Part shown: positions 1 to 11,465 of the stretch, in pieces | How the letters are laid out: each line of letters begins with the position of its first letter | How positions within the stretch are numbered: the first letter of the stretch is position 1 | NCBI RefSeq assembly: GCF_019925205.1 | Contig: NC_083566.1 | Span: 8,742,001 to 8,806,000 of the forward strand | Source of the DNA: Metopolophium dirhodum | Lineage: Eukaryota; Arthropoda; Insecta; Hemiptera; Aphididae | Length of the DNA stretch: 64,000 nucleotides | Direction: 5' to 3' | Notes under the pieces: model-generated | The model's database searches: none | What the model was told of the DNA's origin: nothing | The model's input: only the letters and a program-made list of their open reading frames with translations | Position numbers and translations under genes: made by a program

Positions 1-784
1 GTCCATTGATAACATTAGACAAATTAAAAAAAAAATGTTTAGGTATGTCATATATGCATAACTCTAAACTCATAAATCATAACCACGATTTAAGATATAC
101 CTTATAGATATATCTCATAGACATATAAATAAATATTTATTAATATGTCTAATGTCTATGATATGATCTTAAATGATCTTAAATCATGATCATAACATAA
201 CCTTTATCCCTATCAAAGTAGTAGTTACTACCTAACCTATTTTTAAGTCGCAGCCACAGTTTAAGATATATCTTAAACCGTGATCGCACCTACATATTAT
301 ACATAATATATTTATAGGTATTAGGTAGGTATTACTGTTATAGTATTTTTGGTTATTTTTATTTTAGTTATTTTAGTATCAGTTCAAATATTGGTTTCAA
401 AAAAAAAACCGATATCGAGTACCTACATAGGTATCGGTTCTAATATCGGCCCATCCATCCCTACATATTATATTATACATAATTGAGTTATATTGTGTAT
501 ATAAGGACTGTGTATTATCTAGAACTTGGCATTTTTTTAAAGGTGCAATTTAGAAGTACGAAACAGGTGTGCGTATAAGATTTATGATTGCTAAAAAATA
601 GCAAAGTGGAAACAACCAATAACTAACTCAGAGTTTATAAAAAATGTATGATACCTTCGTCTGTCATCATAATATGGCAATGTTTGTACCTTGTACTTAT
701 ATTTTATTATATTTATCGCAGTTTCCCAAAAGTATAACGCTTTATTATATGTTTAATGCCTATATACATACTATAATGTTACAT
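1..784. other. AT-rich non-coding DNA with a palindrome
   Basis: No coding region is seen. The stretch is AT-rich and holds a perfect 20-bp palindrome at 259-278 (centre GATATATC). It extends with mismatches to about 40 bp because GCAGCCACA on the left mirrors CGTGATCGC on the right. A related TTTAAGATATA half-site lies at about 89-99. It resembles the core of a small inverted-repeat element, but no boundaries or target duplication could be fixed. Confidence 0.5.
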
Positions 785-905
785 GGGTGCCTTGGCTTGG
801 CGCGTTGGCTGCTACCAGTCGCGGAACGCCCGCTGCTACTAGCTCCCGGATGGGTGACCACCCGGGTTCGTAGTAGTAAAAACCGTAACAACATCTTACC
901 GTGCC
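785..905 (+). repeat. 5S rRNA-like GC-rich segment, possible SINE head
   Basis: A GC-rich island in AT-rich surroundings contains GGATGGGTGACC followed by a G/C-rich arm (about 848-865). This is the conserved box C region of 5S rRNA internal promoters. Upstream, GCGGAACGCCCGC and CTGCTACTAG replace the usual 5S box A, so this is not an intact 5S gene. A 5S-derived SINE head or a decayed 5S pseudogene would both explain it. No A-tail or target duplication was recognised. Confidence 0.4.
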
Positions 906-2005
906 AACCTTACCAACTATATAGTTCATAATCCCCTACAACAGCTAATGGTCATAGTTGTCGGACATAAGTTCAATGAAAAAAAAAAATTAAAAAATAT
1001 TACATGGACATAATAACATGGAATAATATAATTTATGAAACTAAGTTTCCTATTTTTTTTTCGAGCATGAATCCCCAAATCTAAGTAAAAAGTATAAAGC
1101 TCAGGCTCTCTCCCCTCCCTAAGGACGGCAGTGAGAGAAGCTTTGTAAAGCCGTATTTTTAATTTCCTAAAACACCCCAGTAAATTCACAAAGAATAATA
1201 ATGGTTTTATTTATAAGTATAGGTTAAAATATCATGATGTATTTTTGAGTAAAGGAATTAAAAAAATTGAACATCGTGTCATCACGTGGGAGTAATTATC
1301 ACTTCGACTTCTTTACATAATATACATTATACCTATGACTATAATATATATTATACCAATATATACCACTTTTTAAAACAAAAACTTAAGTCTCCTGTAC
1401 CAGGGGGCAGAGACGGGTGTAGGGGGGCCTAGGGCCCCCAGATATATTATTACTCCAATTTTCTTATTGACCTAATAATTAATCGTTTTAGAAAAAGCGA
1501 TAATATGAAAAGACGTTGGAATTGTATTATTTAATATTATATTATAATTAATTGATTTATTACATTAAGATTATACTAATATTGGGAAAAAAATTAAATT
1601 TAGAACAAAGTGTGAATTATAATTTGTGTTGTAAAAAAATAGTTTCCCCCTCCCCCCCCTAGATCTTTTCTCTGCATCCGTGCCTGCCCATCACTGACCA
1701 TTTTTGTATTATTATTTAATGTGTACATATGAATAACTGAATAAGCATACTTACTTCTATACTTATAAAATGAATTGTAACTTACATTGGTCGTTTCCAA
1801 TTTTTTCTTCAATCTTGTGCTTATTCCATTTTACGGTTTGTTTAATACTTTCGGTCATTTTCGCTGTAAAAACAGGTAAAATAATTATTTATTCTATCTG
1901 TTTCTAAAATAATTACTTGATTTAATCATAATAATTATACCTACTGAATCATATATCTAATAAGTTATAACTTAAAAATAAATAAATCTATATAAGTTAT
2001 AACTT
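906..2005. other. Non-coding DNA, no gene seen
   Basis: This is AT-rich sequence with short G or C runs (for example 1401-1440 and 1645-1660) of the kind found at the ends of the hAT-like elements elsewhere in the window. The open frames here are short and low complexity. No splice-supported exon or RNA gene was seen. Confidence 0.5.
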
Positions 2006-2610
2006 AAGACCGGATTTTAATGTTTTCACAAATCGTTACTACTTACTGGATCTATGCAGTTTTATATGAGAGTAAAAAAATGTCGACAATTCGTTAAATT
2101 CTGAGTTCGTAGAAAAAAGTTTATTTTGCATATTTAAGAATATTTTATAGGTTTTGGAATATTTAGCATATTTTGGGAAATTTTGTAAATAGTGAGAAAA
2201 AATATTCATTTATTATTAATTTTAATATTAAGGTACCCGGAAATTTTTTTTTAAACATTTACAATTTTTTTTATCATTTAGATAAAAAGTAAACACGCAG
2301 TTATAATATAATAAGTGGCCATGCAAATTAAAAAAATCTTTTAATTTTAAAACCCAATTAACACAATGAATAGAACTATTCAACAAAAAAGTCATTGTTT
2401 TAACAGTGGACAAAAAAATTTTAAAAAATGCATGTTGAAACATAAATATATTGATGTTTATTGATTATTTTTGCATATTTCTGAATATTTTTGCATATTT
2501 TTGTATATTTTTTAAATTTTGAAGAGAATAAAAGAAGAATATTTGAATGTTTTTTAGAGAATATTGGCATCATATATTAGGTGTTTTAAGAGAATATAAA
2601 TCCGGTCTTT
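2006..2610. mobile_element. Non-autonomous TIR element with 11-bp flanking direct repeat
   Basis: The left end reads AAGACCGGATTT and the right end is its inverted complement (AAATCCGGTCTTT). The element is flanked on both sides by AGTTATAACTT (1995-2005 and 2611-2621). The inside is extremely AT-rich, with repeated TTTGCATATTTTTG-like words and no transposase frame. The family is uncertain. The flanking repeat is partly palindromic, so its length as a target duplication may be overestimated. Confidence 0.55.
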
Positions 2611-3452
2611 AGTTATAACTTTAAGTACCCATAACCCATATCACAGTGGTGTAAATAATATAATATTCTCAGAGATTGCTTTACGAGCTGATCCAGATTT
2701 TTATTTTTAAAATAATAGGTATAAACAATAGTTTTTTTGAATTAATGCGCTCTGACAAATGAGGTCATTTTTACATACAAATACAATATATCAGTAAAAA
2801 AAGTTTATAGCCATAATAAAGATTACAAAATAGGTATTCTCAGTTCAATAATACTTCCAAGTTGTTTGATTAATGTTGTACACATTGATACAAATTAAGT
2901 AGGTACCTATACAAAAAATACTTATTTTTAATAAATTAATCTATTAGGTATGAACTTAATGTAGGTACTTATCTCGTTACCTACCAACTGCTTTTAAGAT
3001 TTACATTAATTTATTATAATATTTATAAGTATAGTCTAAAAATAATATAAATGAATGAATCAGTAGAATATTTATATAGATAACTACTAACTATAGATAA
3101 TAAATATGATGGATACCGTATGTCCGTATGGTTACGTTATTTAGTGAAATTGAAAGTTAAAATTGATTTTCTTTTTAGGTTAATTTTAAATTTTAATTAA
3201 CTGCTTCATCATTAAAAATGTTTTTATACCGAGTTAGATGAAAACTAAAAGTTAGCACCTTAATATTTACCTGACAAAATAAAGAAAACACAAACAATTT
3301 AAACAATAATGTACATAATGTTATAAGAACTGAAAAATCATTATAATAATTCCTCGCTTCCGTTCAGAATTTAAAAAAAAAATAAAGAAGGTACCTTGAG
3401 TCAAGATTTACGCTGTTTATAACTATAGGTATACAAAATATAAATACATAGG

Positions 3453-3622
3453 TTCAGTAGAACCTCGATATCTCGAACATCTATATAAGTCAAATTTTCG
3501 ATAACTCGAAGGAATGTCTTGACCCCTGCATTTCAATATGTTGGTAGTAAATACATACAACTTTTCTATAACTCAATTTTTTTTTGTCCCCGACTGATTT
3601 CAGTCATCGAGGTTTCACAGTA
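3453..3622. mobile_element. pogo-like MITE
   Basis: The left end CAGTAGAACCTCGAT and the inverted right end CTGTGAAACCTCGAT match each other. They resemble the CAGTnnAACCTCG termini of pogo/Tigger-type Tc1-mariner elements. Only about 170 bp separate the ends and no transposase is present, so this would be a deletion derivative. TA is present at the right boundary but the left dinucleotide is TT, so the duplication is imperfect. Confidence 0.5.
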
Positions 3623-4094
3623 CTTTTCAACGTGCAAATTATTGCGTATGCTAAATAACCGTTCAAACATAGGCGTGTCTACGGGTCATAATATAAAATA
3701 ACATATTAGTATGATATTAATTTTATTATTAGTATATATTCTACTTATTCTCTAGAACAGTACTTTCTGGAACAATGAGCCGTGCTTCAAAAAACGAAAG
3801 TGTCATTTTTTCTCTAATAGGTACTTATAACAATTTATTAAAAAGTGAATAAGTATTACATTAGGTGCCTATATTACTGATAAACTATTTACACCAAATT
3901 CAAGTTTTATTTGTTAAATTTATATATTAATATATTATTATAGATACCTAATTATAAGTAATAACCATCAAGTTATATAATAATGTACTCAATAAGAATA
4001 TTTGAACAATGATTTTATTTTAACAGACGTGATTAGCTTTATTAAAAAAACATCAGTGGTATTTACTATTAACAACACTATATCGAATACTTGT

Positions 4095-4836
4095 CAGTGG
4101 CGTAACTAGGATTTTAGGGGCCCGTGGCATGAAATATCCTGGGGCCCCTTAAATGTTTTAAGTAAACAAAACTACAAAGATACCCAACTTTTTATTCAAA
4201 TTAAAAGTATCTAAACGTTTCAAGGTCTCGAGGAACATATTAATATACATATTTATAAAAATAAAAATCTACAGTTTAACAATAAATATGGGGAAAAACA
4301 ATAAATCAAAAAAATGCATACAAATAAAATATTTGAAATAAATTATATTAATTTTATTCTTGATTTTAATTATGCAAACCGATCAATCAATTCATCACAT
4401 TTTTTACTATAGCATATTTTTTCATCGAAGTTAAGCCTCAAAGACGTTATCGTAATGTAACTAATGTAAGACGTGCTAATTTATCACTTACCTACCTATT
4501 TTTATGCACTGTGGTCTGTGGATATCTTAAATAGTTAAATGTCGTATAGTCGTAACCAATTGGTAACTTTGAGATTACTATAATATCAGGTAATATAAAC
4601 AAACATTAAGATAACTACAAATGTATATCACATAATACAAGTCATTGGATAAATGTTTATTCAATACATATTTAAGAAATCGTTTAAAAATATGAAATGA
4701 TAAATTAATACAAAAATATCAATATTTTATGTACCTACATGTTTTTATCTCTTCAATTTATATTTTGAGTTTGAGGGCCCCGGCCCCCGGTCTCCTAGCA
4801 TTGAGTCATCTAGGCGACTCCATCATTACGCCACTG
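4095..4836. mobile_element. hAT-like non-autonomous element
   Basis: The left end CAGTGGCGTAACTAGG and the inverted right end CAGTGGCGTAATGATGG share an 11-bp terminal inverted repeat beginning CAGTGGCGTA, which is typical of many insect hAT elements. Both subterminal regions carry GGGGCCC blocks. There is no transposase frame. The flanking 8-mers (ATACTTGT and TCGCCGCT) do not match, so the insertion is old or rearranged. Confidence 0.5.
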
Positions 4837-6354
4837 TCGCCGCTGATAAGTGTGTTGTTATGAATTAAAATCATGACTTAATAAATAATAATAAGAAAAT
4901 TACCGAATATTAGGTATCATATTATATATCTTTATCGTCTATGATGTTTATTACAATCTCCATCGTCTGTCGACGATATGATAATACAAATCAATAATTA
5001 TTAATTTCCAATCGCTATAAGAGAACGCTGAAGTGGTGGTTTGCGAATGTCCACTCCCCTTGAGACTTGGTTAATTCCTTTAATATGTAAATATTGTACA
5101 AAAATAAATTATGGTAATAATTTACACTTAACATTAATTATTTTAAGAGTTTTAAGTAGGTACCATCCTACCTCTAACAATAATAAAATGCAATTATAGG
5201 TAGGCTGGATAGTCTTCGGCAAAAGGGTGAAAACAATTTTTTTTTAGTTTTATGTTAATTATTATAAAATAGTCTCTATTTAATATTTTATCGAGTTTTT
5301 AGCTCAGCTAGAGTAACAAAGGAAGTTTTGGCAATATTGCTGGTAGTACCTACTACCATTGATTATATAATATAATCAATGCTATTACCTACCTACGTAT
5401 AAACCGTATACTTATTTAAAATGTTATATAATAAAACGGCATCTTATTAGTATTGCAGAAATACGCTCACCTGCTCAAGCTCAAGTGTAGGTACTTATTA
5501 TATTATGTACATTATACCTATATATATTATGGTGTACCCATACATTATTCATTATAAATTAACAAATAACAATTATAATAGATGAAAACATGACAGTTGC
5601 AACTTCTTATGTTTGTAAATATCTAAATAAACGTTTCTTAAAATGACGTACATTGTACAATGTACATAACATGAATATTTCAAAGTTATAAACTATAGTT
5701 ATAACTTATAACAGTAATTTAATAATACATTATCCATTATTGGTGCAAGTTGAAATATAATATAGGTATTATAGGTATAATATGTATAGGTACTATATAG
5801 TAATGTTGCCTCCCACGTCCCAAACTAGCAACACAGAAAAATGTATTGCTGAGTTATATCGTAAATCTCATTGCACAGAGTGTTAGAACTAAGTCCATCC
5901 CTATCCATGACATTCTGTCAAAGTCATCAGCGTATACCTAACCAGAATTGGTTAGGGGTGCTAACTGCTAAGCCCCCTCTCCTTAAGCTATGCCGTTTAA
6001 ACGAAGTCCTTGAGAAAAAAAAACATAATCACATTACATTATTATGGATTTAATGCGTATACATTTATAAATTTATAATATACCTAATAAAGTAATAACT
6101 AATAATTATGTGGGTACATTTAATGTTTATTATTATGTAATATAATATAATATTAGACCTATATAAATATTTTCATATTAGAAATAATATGGTTATTTGT
6201 TATTCCAGTTTTCACAGAAATCGACAATTAAAAATATTAATGTTTCTTTTTCATACTAAACTAGAAACTAAGTTTTTTGTACCAACTGGTGAGAGACTAC
6301 TAACAACCTAGTTAAGGTTAGGCCCATAAAGAAGGTGAGGGGCAACATCCTGTA
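4837..6354. other. Non-coding DNA, one A-tailed segment
   Basis: Mostly AT-rich sequence without exons. The more GC-rich part at about 5860-6030, ending in a run of A at 6016-6024, has the look of a retroposed fragment. No target duplication was found and its origin is not recognised. Confidence 0.45.
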
Positions 6355-6522
6355 CATAGGCGTAGTGTGATGAATTTATATAGGGGAACTATAGCCTATT
6401 AGTTTCTGGTACATACTCAACATAATATATTCTAAAAATGTAACTAAAAAAAATTAACAGGATGTGGGGCTAAGCAATATGCTATATCCCCCTTAGACCT
6501 CCCACCCCATTTTACGCCTATG
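6355..6522. mobile_element. hAT-like MITE with 8-bp target duplication
   Basis: The left end CATAGGCGTA and inverted right end CATAGGCGTA are identical over 10 bp. The flanks ATCCTGTA (6347-6354) and ATCCTGCA (6523-6530) match at seven of eight positions, as expected for an aged 8-bp hAT target duplication. The 168-bp body has no coding capacity. Confidence 0.55.
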
Positions 6523-6923
6523 ATCCTGCATAGCTTATTCTGAACATTGATTTTCTAGTACTCTTGCCCTAGTAAGCTGTAATAATTAAATTTTAGTTAC
6601 ATAATATGTCTAACTACCTAAGACTTAAAGCTATTACAAGTACATAATTACGTTCGCCTATTAATTATTACGATCGCTTGTACAATTAGATATAAATATA
6701 TAATTATGTATTTTTGTACAGGCAAGACACGATCGTAAAATATATTTTATTTTATTTGTGTTTATTTTTATAATATATAAATATTATGGACTTTTTGATT
6801 TAATTTATTTAAAATAAATAATAATGTCTGTAATCCGCACCTAGTAGAATTCAAGAATTTTCATAAAGCCCACTGTTCCGACCCGCAAATTGTTACTACC
6901 TCTAACCAGCTAGAAGTCTGGAG

Positions 6924-7845
6924 GGGCGTCGCCCGAGTGCGTCCCGAAATGACCCTTTTTTAATGTTCCTAGTGCGTCCAGAATAAGGTATCATCCGAGT
7001 GCGTCCCGAGAAAAAAGGTCATATTTTTCACATAGCCCGAATGCGTCCCAGTTCATTAAGAGTTACCCAGGGTGCACCATGAGGAGGTGAACTGGCTTAC
7101 ACCCCAAAAATATTTGGTTATTTGGTTATTTATTTATTATATTATATTATTATTATAAAATTAAAAGTTTATTATTATATAAATGTATTAAATTATTTAG
7201 GCTTACATACAATTTTAAAATGCTGGGTTAATATTTAAACTATTTTTTTGGTTGACTTTTTAATGCCATGATTTTCACATAATCATATCTAGAGATATCT
7301 AGAGTCTTGTATTTTTGTATATTTTCTTCAATGAATTTAATATTTTTTTCGTTGACTGATCTATTTTTTTTAGGTATTTGATTAGAAGTTTGTATTACAA
7401 TTTTTGTGTCTATTTGAATTTTTTTTAATATTTCTAAGAAGGAATATATGTCCGGATGTGGGGTGTAAAAGCATGAATTAAATTTAGAATGAAAGCTTTC
7501 ACACGCATTTGTTGTTCGTTCACTGCTACTGCTCATTTCTGCCCATGTGTGAGAAGGGAAATCATCATCAGGCTTGATAGACATATAATCTTCAGTAAAA
7601 CTTATTTCAATATCGTGTTCATTCAGCATGGATAATCCAAATATATTCTTTAAAAATTGTCCTATTTCTGATGAAATAATGTTAGCAATAACATCGCGGA
7701 CGCACACGGGATATACCAATATAATTTGTGATAATATCGCGGACGCACACGGGATATACCAATATAATTTGTGATATTATCGCGGACGCAGTTGGGCTAT
7801 TAAAAAGGTACGATATGATAAACGGGACGCACTCGGGAGTTGCCC
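6924..7845. mobile_element. MULE-type DNA transposon, deletion derivative
   Basis: The element begins GGGCGTCGCCCGAGTGCGTC and ends in the inverted complement of GGGCAACTCCCGAGTGCGTC. The 23-bp terminal inverted repeats differ at three positions. It is flanked by exact 8-bp direct repeats GTCTGGAG (6916-6923 and 7846-7853), with nine-base similarity allowing one mismatch. Each end carries about four copies of a CCCGAGTGCGTCCCG-like motif, pointing inward on both sides (left 6931-7050, right 7690-7835). Inside, on the minus strand, is the tail of a MULE transposase. Subterminal motif arrays are common transposase-binding sites in Mutator-like elements. The internal coding deletion implies it now needs transposase in trans. 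Confidence 0.75.
7240..7719 (-). pseudogene. C-terminal remnant of MULE transposase
   Basis: The open frame of about 159 codons contains DDFPSHTWAEMSSS, then ERTTNACESFHSKFNS and THPDIY-like text. This is the conserved C-terminal block of MULE-domain transposases common in aphids. The catalytic DDE region is absent. The frame opens with TTG inside the right subterminal repeat array, so the displayed start is an artefact of deletion. Spacing between the FTEDYMSIKPD segment and DDFPSHTW also looks shorter than in full-length relatives (from memory of the family). It ends with TAG just before AT-rich filler. It is not a functional gene. Confidence 0.65.
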
Positions 7846-8706
7846 GTCTGGAGTATATTTAATATTTTATACTTCACAATTTAACCACAGAATAGATAAA
7901 TGATTTAACGTAGGTACATTTTTTAATACTGAGAGTAAATTAGTTTATGATTAAAAGTTTTGGCACGCATTTGGCGCGTTTCCAATATCAAACTATTAAA
8001 GCAAAACACCCTCGAAATCATAACTATTACAATTTACAAATTTAATTCATAGTAAATAACATAAATCCGAATATTATACTAAAATTTACATTACATACAA
8101 ATTTCCTAGGTTGATCAAAATATATTAATTTTTTAGTCTATAGATACATTATAAATTATAATAGTTTGAGTGTTAATTAATTGTGTCAACTTTTAATATT
8201 GTTCAATGTTCGGTGATAATTTCAATCACGGAGATGCGGGATATAATAATATAACTTGGCAATTCTGTACTAAATAATATGTGGTGTGAAATGGTTTATA
8301 CGGAAAATTCAAAATACGGATTGTCAAAATTTGTCCTTGGAGATAATAATATTATTAACCCGCTAAGATAACAGCTAAGCAGCCTGCGGATGGCAGATAA
8401 CAAATTAACAACACAGGCCAACAGTCACGTGACTCGTTGCCTACTCGTGCAATGCAGCTGCAAAATGTAATACCTATATGCATAATGATAAAGAATATCA
8501 TGTAGTGCATGATGCCATGATAGTCAGACAGTGGTTACTACTGGTTAGTATTTAAATATTAAAAAATTTAATATTATATGATTTTGAAATTAAAAAAAAA
8601 AAAAAGAATCGAAGCCGTCAAATTGTTGTTTACGAATTACGAATACTGTATAGTTTATACTTTATATTGATAATTAGAGTTTTAAATAATTAAGTTGCTT
8701 ACTGAA
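7846..8706. other. Non-coding upstream region
   Basis: AT-rich sequence with a GC-richer patch at 8360-8460. It probably includes the promoter and 5' leader of the small gene that starts at 8707. No defined core element could be assigned with confidence. Confidence 0.4.
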
Positions 8707-9027
8707 ATGAATGATTCGTGCGCATTTACCTCGATGGATGCGACCAGTCTCGTGGAATTCGTAGGAAAAACTGTTGTCGTGCGTACAAAACAGCAACACG
8801 CATCGAAAGGCGTCGTTCACACTGTGGATCCGGTGACAAAAAGGTATGGTTGACGGTTGTACCGTGGGCGTGTACACATGACATTAATAATGTGATGTAG
8901 ATAATTTTTTTTTATTTATAGAATATTTAACTGTCCTCTTTTCCGCAGGTCCTTCCGAAACATTATTCTTGACCAAAATACTAATGGCCATTGCCTATGC
9001 TTGTTAATGTTGGATTCTAACTTCTGA
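8707..9027 (+). CDS. Small Sm-fold protein, Gemin6/LSm-like
   Basis: There are two exons, 8707-8843 and 8949-9027, joined in phase (donor AG|GTATGG, acceptor CCGCAG|G), giving 71 aa. Codon composition is clearly GC-richer than the surroundings. The protein contains LVEFVGKTVVVRTK, then HASKGVVHTVDPVTKRSF and NIIL. This strand-turn-strand pattern with an xVxTVDPVT core resembles the Sm1 half of Gemin6, an SMN-complex subunit in snRNP assembly. Gemin6 is longer, with about 100 residues after this point. Here the reading stops soon after the fold core, so this may be a short isoform, a diverged LSm-like protein or a truncated copy. The family call rests on pattern memory only. AATAAA occurs about 350 nt downstream. 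Confidence 0.55.
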
Positions 9028-11339
9028 ACTAAGTGGGAGGAATTTATTGGAATTTGTTTAATGGTTATTGCCTCATTGGTTTTACGATAATATAATTTAT
9101 TTAATATTACTGACTACTGTATGTTAAATGTTTGCGAATATTATTTAATCAGTTTATCTACAAATTATTATAGGATAAATAATTTATAATAATTACTGAC
9201 AACTGTAATTTAATTGAAAATTGAATATTATAATATGTTCCTTAAGGAATTATTTTAAATGTATTATAATTTATATAGGTACTCAAACATAATATATTTT
9301 TAAACATTTTTATTTTATAAATGTTTAAATTTTTATAAAATAAGTTATTTGGTTAAGCTATAAATATAGATAAATAATAAACATTTTATTAAACTTGAGT
9401 AAAGGTTTTTTTTATATTTTAATTTTAAAGCAAATTATAATTATTTTAAAATAGAAAGTTGTTTGTTCATTTTAAAATGCTCATATCTCGCTTTAAAATT
9501 GAAATATATTTAAAACATACGCCATCAACTATATAGATAATATTCTTACTTCAAAAATTGGTAATAGGTCAATTCTCTCTAAAATTAAATATAACAGAGT
9601 TAAATAAATTATTCAGAATATATAATTTGCTATATATACATTTGTTAGACGGAGACAACTAGACAACGCAAGCAGATATGGGTCCTCTTAAAGCTATTGT
9701 CAATTATAAAAAATGTATAAATATATTTCATAATTTAATAATATAACCAATGGCATAATATTTTTTTTTTTTTATTGTTACATAATATTATATTGTTGTT
9801 TAGGCTATATCCTAGGCTCTAAGTCAGCAAGTCGATAGCTATGCTAATGTTTTTAATTTTTACTTAACTTTAAATTTTGGTGTTACATTGTTTTAAAATA
9901 GACCTACGGTCATTATTAAAAATTTAATTTTTAGATGATAGACTGTAAAATGGCAAATATATTGAAATTTGCAACATTTTTTATGTACAAAGAACATTTT
10001 AATTAGACCCTGAGTACCAACCAGGATCACATGAAACTATGGTAATCAGGTTCCACACTATCTGACACTTGGATTACGTCAACAAAGATGGCTAATATGC
10101 TCTAAACTTTTAAGTAGTTTTTAAAGTGGATTATGAAGAAAAAAATTTCAATTCGTGTATGACATTTAGATGGTCATATTAAACATGTTGTAGGTCAAAG
10201 ATAAAACTAATAATTAAACTGGTTATTATTAATTTATATCCATTGACTTATAAAGTACAAATCCCTGTATTTCATGGCTGCTTTTTAAATATCAATAGAT
10301 AATAATTATACTTAATGAATGAACTTTATAAGACTAATATACAATTAAGTATTTATCTACCTATTTTCAACCTCATACATTGTTATATACCTATTAGTAT
10401 ATTATACAACTGCATATTTTAATATTCTATTATTATTTTACCCAATATATTTGTAATGTCTTTTATATTAATTATATAAAACATTATTGTTTCAGTATTG
10501 TATTGCTGATCAACAAACAGTGTGAGATATTTTCTGGAATAAACATCAAAAGTGTTCAATTTGAAGAATTGTAAATGTCAGATGGATTTTTAAAAACTAA
10601 TCTCTTATTTTCTCATTTATGTTTATTATTAGACATCAATATTTATATTATTTTAACTATTAATTATAATTTATAATGATATAATGCATATTTATATTTT
10701 ATGTACAATATAAAATATAGGTAAACTAAGTAAAATAAAATAATATTTTATTTATTTTTTAAATTGTAATATACATTGTCAATATCTGGTTGAACCTATC
10801 TTTTTATAAAGTTACTTATCATTATTCATATTTGGTCCATGCCTACTGTAGTACTGTGATATACATTGATTCACCACTAGTCGCTACCACATATAAAAAT
10901 AAAACAATTTTAATGTCTTACCATTGGCAAATATTTGGTCAAACATGTGTGAGTGTGTGGGGGGGAAGATACTTGACCCATCACTAAAATTAAGCAGCCT
11001 TCAACTTACTGCTTAAATGTTACTCCGACCCAAACATGTTATAATATATAAAAATGTATTTATTTTATAAATTTTTGACGAACTAAGCCTTCTGGGGAGG
11101 GGCTATAAAACATCCTGAGTAGACTTAAACTTCCCAATATCCAGAGTTGGGCAAGATACTAAACAAAAAGATTCATGAAACATGCATTTAGTGTATCTAG
11201 ATACAAGATACATGATACTTTTATATTCCCAATTGAATTTTATTAACTATTATACATCTATACACCATACTATTATAATATACTACACTATGTACTATTA
11301 TTTTCTATTTTATGTGGAAAGACCTACTTGGTTACTCAT
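9028..11339. other. AT-rich non-coding DNA
   Basis: The first few hundred bases are probably 3' UTR of the small gene upstream. The rest is AT-rich intergenic sequence with no exon, RNA gene or clearly bounded repeat that I could define. A short G run occurs at about 10959-10967. Confidence 0.5.
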
Positions 11340-11465
11340 AAAATATTATGTAAAACTGCTTCGATTTTCTTCAACAGTATCTTGTTTGCTGGTAAAGTGA
11401 ATCTAGTTGGTGCATTCGGAAGGTCAAATCATAAAATTCCCCGTAATTTTCATAAGCGCCGGTAA
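11340..11465 (+). repeat. Fragment of dispersed aphid repeat family (family A)
   Basis: The text around CTTCGATTTTCTTCAACAG, TATCTTGTTTG, AAGTGAATCTAGTTGG and GGTCAAA is shared with 37670-37760 and with the complement of 17540-17660. This is one end of a dispersed repeat seen many times in the window. Here it runs directly into a MULE transposase coding fragment. Confidence 0.6.

Noticed and set aside
644..931. 95-codon open frame on the plus strand
   Set aside because: It crosses the 5S-like repeat and AT-rich sequence, with no protein pattern and no splice support.
926..1189. 87-codon frame on the minus strand
   Set aside because: Low-complexity translation with phenylalanine runs from poly-A/T. 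No domain is recognisable.
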